Origin: Poronia punctata
Taxonomy: Eukaryota; Ascomycota; Sordariomycetes; Xylariales; Xylariaceae
DNA length: 10,984 nt
Direction: 5' to 3'
Assembly (NCBI GenBank): GCA_022579005.1
Contig: MU402013.1
Coordinates: 1-10,984 of the forward strand
Below are positions 8,157-10,984 of the stretch, piece after piece; positions within the stretch are counted from its first letter, which is position 1; every line of letters starts with the position of its first letter. The notes below the pieces were generated by a model that was not told the origin of the DNA, searched no databases, and saw only the letters and a program-made list of their open reading frames with translations. A program made the translations under genes and the position numbers.

Positions 8157-8830
8157 CCTTGTTACATTTTTAAACTTTTTAAAAAATATTAAAGTTATAA
8201 GTATTTAACTATTATTAGCTAAATTATACATTTTAGCTACTTTTTTAATATATTGCTTATAATTTAAAGCTAGCAAATGTTTTTTTTAATTTTTTATTAT
8301 TTTAATTTTTAAAAACTAATTTATATTTTTTTAATTTTTAAGTTTATAAGCTTTTTTAAGCTAGTTAATAATCTTTTAAGCTTATATTTTTTATTTTTTA
8401 TAGTATAAAATAATAAAGTTATTTATATAAAAAATAAAGTATATATTATAATTTTTAATATAAAAAAAGTATAGTTTTTTAAAAAATAAAATTATTTTAA
8501 TTTTTTTTAAAGTATATATAAACTTTTTATATTATAAAAGTAGTAAGTTTTAAAGCTTATAAAAAGCTTAAGTACTTTTAGGTACTATATTGCTATTTTT
8601 AAAGCTATTTAGCAATTTATAAGTTATAAGCTTTTATTTTTTATTTATTTATATTAAAAAAAGCGCTAACTATATTAAATTGCTTAGCTTTTATATTAAA
8701 ATAAGCTATTAAAGCTATTATAACTTAAAACATATAAGCTACTAAAGTAGTAGTATAAGTGCTTTAAAGTATTATATTATTTTATAAGTTTTTTTTAATA
8801 ACTAAGCAAAATTTATATACTTTTAAATAC
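8157..8830 (-). pseudogene. Copia reverse transcriptase domain
   Basis: The domain opens with V-Y-K-F-C-L-V-I-K at 8820 ('K-x-R-L-V-x-R-G'). T-Y-T-T-T-L-V-A-Y follows near 8760 ('T-Y-A-P-T-L-A-A-R') and K-Q-F-N-I-V-S-A-F at about 8623 ('x-Q-F-D-V-V-N-A-F'). After a frame change near 8640-8600 come A-F-Y-K-L ('A-L-Y-G-L') with '*-Y-K' ('W-Y-K') at about 8567-8527. The catalytic box is F-Y-I-N-N at 8432-8418, for 'F-Y-V-D-D'. I-N-*-F-L-K-I at about 8260 stands for 'I-x-W-F-L-G-I', and 'Q-Y-I-K-K' lies near 8250-8200. The spacing and order match Ty1/Copia RT and differ from the Gypsy RT at 4200-5000. Both catalytic aspartates are now Asn. Confidence 0.88.
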
Positions 8831-9849
8831 TTTTTATTATTAAACTTATATATAAATATTTACTTTAAAAAAAGCAGCTTATATTTTGCTTTAGCTTTTG
8901 CTATTTTTTTAAAAGTTTTTATTTTTTATATATTTTTAATTTTTTTAATAGTATTTTTTTTTAAACTTATTTTTTAAAAAATATTTAGCTAGTTTATATT
9001 AATACTTTAGTAGTAGCTTAAAAAGCTTATTTTAATATATTTTAAGCTATTTTAAAGCTATATTTATACGCTTAGCATATTTTTAGTATATTGTAGTTAT
9101 TATTATAAAATATAATATTTTATGCTTTTAGTTTTTTTAATATATAACTTTTTACTAATTAAGCAAAAATGTTTTTAAAAAGTTTTGCTAGTAAGCTTTT
9201 TTTTAAAAAATATATATTTTACACTTTTAATAAAAAGTTTAAATAAAAGTAAATATTTTAAGATTTTATTTATTATTAAATATTTTTTTAATTTTTTAGC
9301 TTTTTTTAGTAAGTAATAAAGCTTTTTAAGCTTATTAAGCTTTTATTGCTTTATTTATTACTAGTTACTTTATTTATATATTAAAATTTTTTAAAAGTTT
9401 TTTTATTTTTTTATTTATTAAGTACACTTTATAAAATTAACTAAAATTTTCTTTACTTATTTTAGCTGCTTTGCTACTTTTTAAAATTATAAATAAGTTA
9501 GTAAATATTTTTTTTATTTTACTTAGTTACTATTTTAATTTAAAAGTTTATTAAAAAGTTATAAGTTTATATATTTAACTTTTAAAAGCATTATTGCTAT
9601 TTTTTTAAGCTTTTAAAACATACTTACTTTTAATTTATACTTTTTTAATTAGCTTTTAATTAAAAAGTTTTTTAATATAAGTATACTTTTAATCTTTTTA
9701 AAAGTATTAGTAATAGTTTTATTTTTTTTTTAATAAGTTAAGCTTTTATATATTTTTTATTTTTATTTAAAGCAGTAGCTTTATTATTATAATTTTAGTA
9801 ACTATTGCTTTTACTTTTTTTATTAGTTTTAGTTAGTTTTTTTTTATAT

Positions 9850-10860
9850 AAAAAAGCTTTTTATTAAATTTTATATTTTTTATTATAATAACTTTTTAAA
9901 GCTTTAAAACTTAAATCTTATATAAATTTAATACTTTATATTTAATTAAATATTTAATATATACTTGCTACTTTATTTTATAGTTTTATTTTTAGTAACT
10001 TATAAGTTTATTTTATTATACTAAGTAAGCTTTATATTTATATACTTTTATATTTAACTAGTTTAGCTTTAAATTTGCTAGCTTACTTATAATAAGCTTT
10101 AATAAATATTAATAAAAATATTATTAAAACTAAAAATAAAAATTTTTTATTAGTAAATATATATTATTTACTTTTAAAAAGCTTTAGTTATATAGCTATT
10201 TAGCTATATAAACTGCTTTTAGCTATAGCTTTTTTAAAAGTCTAGCTTTTTTAAGCATTTTTAAAGCTAAGTTAATAATTTTTTATTTAGTACGCTTTTT
10301 ATTTTTTATAAATTTTTTAATATAACTTAGTAAAAGCTTTAGCTTTATACTTTTTTAGTTTGCCTAATTTTAAAAATTAGTTAACTTATAGCTTAAAATT
10401 ACTACTTTTTTATTATTACTATATATTTAATATATTAAAAGCTTATATTGCTATTTTACTTATTTTTTAAAGCTTATTAAATTTTAAGCTACTTATAATT
10501 AAGTTTTAGCAATAAAAGTATTAATATATATTATTTTGCTATATTTATTTTTAAGTAGTAAAGTTTATAAAAATTTATTATATTTACTTAAATAGTTAAA
10601 TAAATTTTAATATATTTTTTAAAATAAGCATATAGCTTGCTATTTTAAAAGTTTTTTAAATATAACTTTTAAAGCGTACATTTAAATATAATCTTTATAA
10701 TTAATTTTATTAATTTTATTAATTTTAATACTTTTTATATTTTAAATAAAAGTTTTAAAAAGCTTAGGTTTTAAATATTTAGCTTTTTTATACTATATAT
10801 TTTTAAATACTTTTAAAAGTTTTTATAAGTTAACTAAAAGCTTTTAAAAGCGCTTTAAAT
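9850..10860 (-). pseudogene. Copia integrase domain
   Basis: The zinc-binding region is suggested at about 10843-10740, where a frame reads K-L-L-V-N-L, later A-K-Y-L-K-P-K-L-F-K-T-F-I. It fits 'R-L-G-H-x-x' followed by 'C-x-x-C-x-x-G-K' with Cys lost. Better supported is the C-terminal end of the core. 'L-R-V-Y-G-C-R-A-Y' reads I-K-V-Y-K-Y-K-A-Y at about 10050-10026. The family hallmark 'G-Y-L-x-G-Y-E-x-x-N-x-Y-R-I-W' reads K-Y-L-I-K-Y-K-V-L-N-L-Y-K-I-* at about 9952-9911, and 'K-V-I-x-x-R-D-V-x-F-D-E' follows at 9892-9860. I did not place the catalytic D,D-35-E residues with confidence in 10700-10100. After 9850 a linker rich in Lys and Asn (formerly Glu and Asp) appears, best read after a one-base shift in an A run. 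Confidence 0.78.
10701..10727. repeat. Three tandem copies of a 9-bp unit
   Basis: TTAATTTTA is repeated three times without error. On the minus strand, in the Copia integrase frame, it translates as a repeated Lys-Ile-Asn. It may reflect a short tandem expansion in the coding sequence or chance in AT-rich DNA. Confidence 0.6.
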
Positions 10861-10984
10861 ATATAGCTATAATTAATTTTGCTATATTGCTTATAATTTT
10901 AAGCTTTTAAATTACTAAAGCAATTATTATGCTTTTTAAAAAGTAATAAAAAATAAGCTTATATTTAAAAAATACTAAGTTATA

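Larger units (their letters stand above)
8157..10984 (-). mobile_element. Ty1/Copia pol, upstream part, RIP-degraded and interrupted
   Basis: The minus strand reads as Copia integrase followed by RT, the order that separates Ty1/Copia from Ty3/Gypsy. The element enters from beyond the window edge at 10984 and is broken at 8157-8150 by the Gypsy insertion; the continuation is at 1425 and below. Recognisable blocks change frame more than once (near 9840 and near 8640). This copy therefore has small indels as well as RIP changes, which fits it being older than the Gypsy element. Neither its LTRs nor its gag are in view. Confidence 0.85.

Noticed and set aside
1..10984. Organellar or naturally AT-rich genome (mitochondrion, apicoplast, Plasmodium-like)
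   Set aside because: Such genomes keep long ORFs and RNA genes. Here stops saturate all frames, no tRNA or rRNA is evident, and substitutions between the repeats are only transitions.

Overview
The window is a degenerate, extremely AT-rich stretch with stop codons throughout all six frames and no intact gene. It looks like an AT-rich 'transposon graveyard' of a filamentous ascomycete inactivated by repeat-induced point mutation (RIP, C-to-T on either strand). Three things support this. Cytosines survive almost only in GpC or ApCpT contexts. Two long terminal repeats differ only by transitions. Reading the minus strand while allowing C>T and G>A changes gives two ordered retrotransposon polyproteins.

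Layout: (1) A nearly complete Ty3/Gypsy chromovirus lies on the minus strand at 1426-8149. Its LTRs are at 7906-8149 (5' LTR) and 1426-1670 (3' LTR), flanked by the 5-bp duplication CTAGG (1421-1425 and 8150-8154). From high to low coordinates it holds a leader with a GC-rich hairpin, gag with a CCHC zinc knuckle, then in another frame protease, reverse transcriptase, RNase H, integrase with exact D,D-35-E spacing and a C-terminal chromodomain, then a short 3' region with a polypurine-like tract. (2) This element sits inside an older Ty1/Copia pol, also on the minus strand. Copia integrase and RT lie at about 8157-10984, and the start of its RNase H resumes on the other side at about 1425-1243. 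(3) The leftmost ~1.2 kb is degraded in the same way; it has a coding-looking minus-strand frame that I could not identify.

Nothing here is expected to make a functional protein. Catalytic aspartates and glutamates read as Asn and Lys, and Trp, Gln and Arg codons have become stops. The record is of successive insertion (Copia, then Gypsy into it) followed by genome defence. All domain calls come from reading the sequence by eye; domain edges are approximate.
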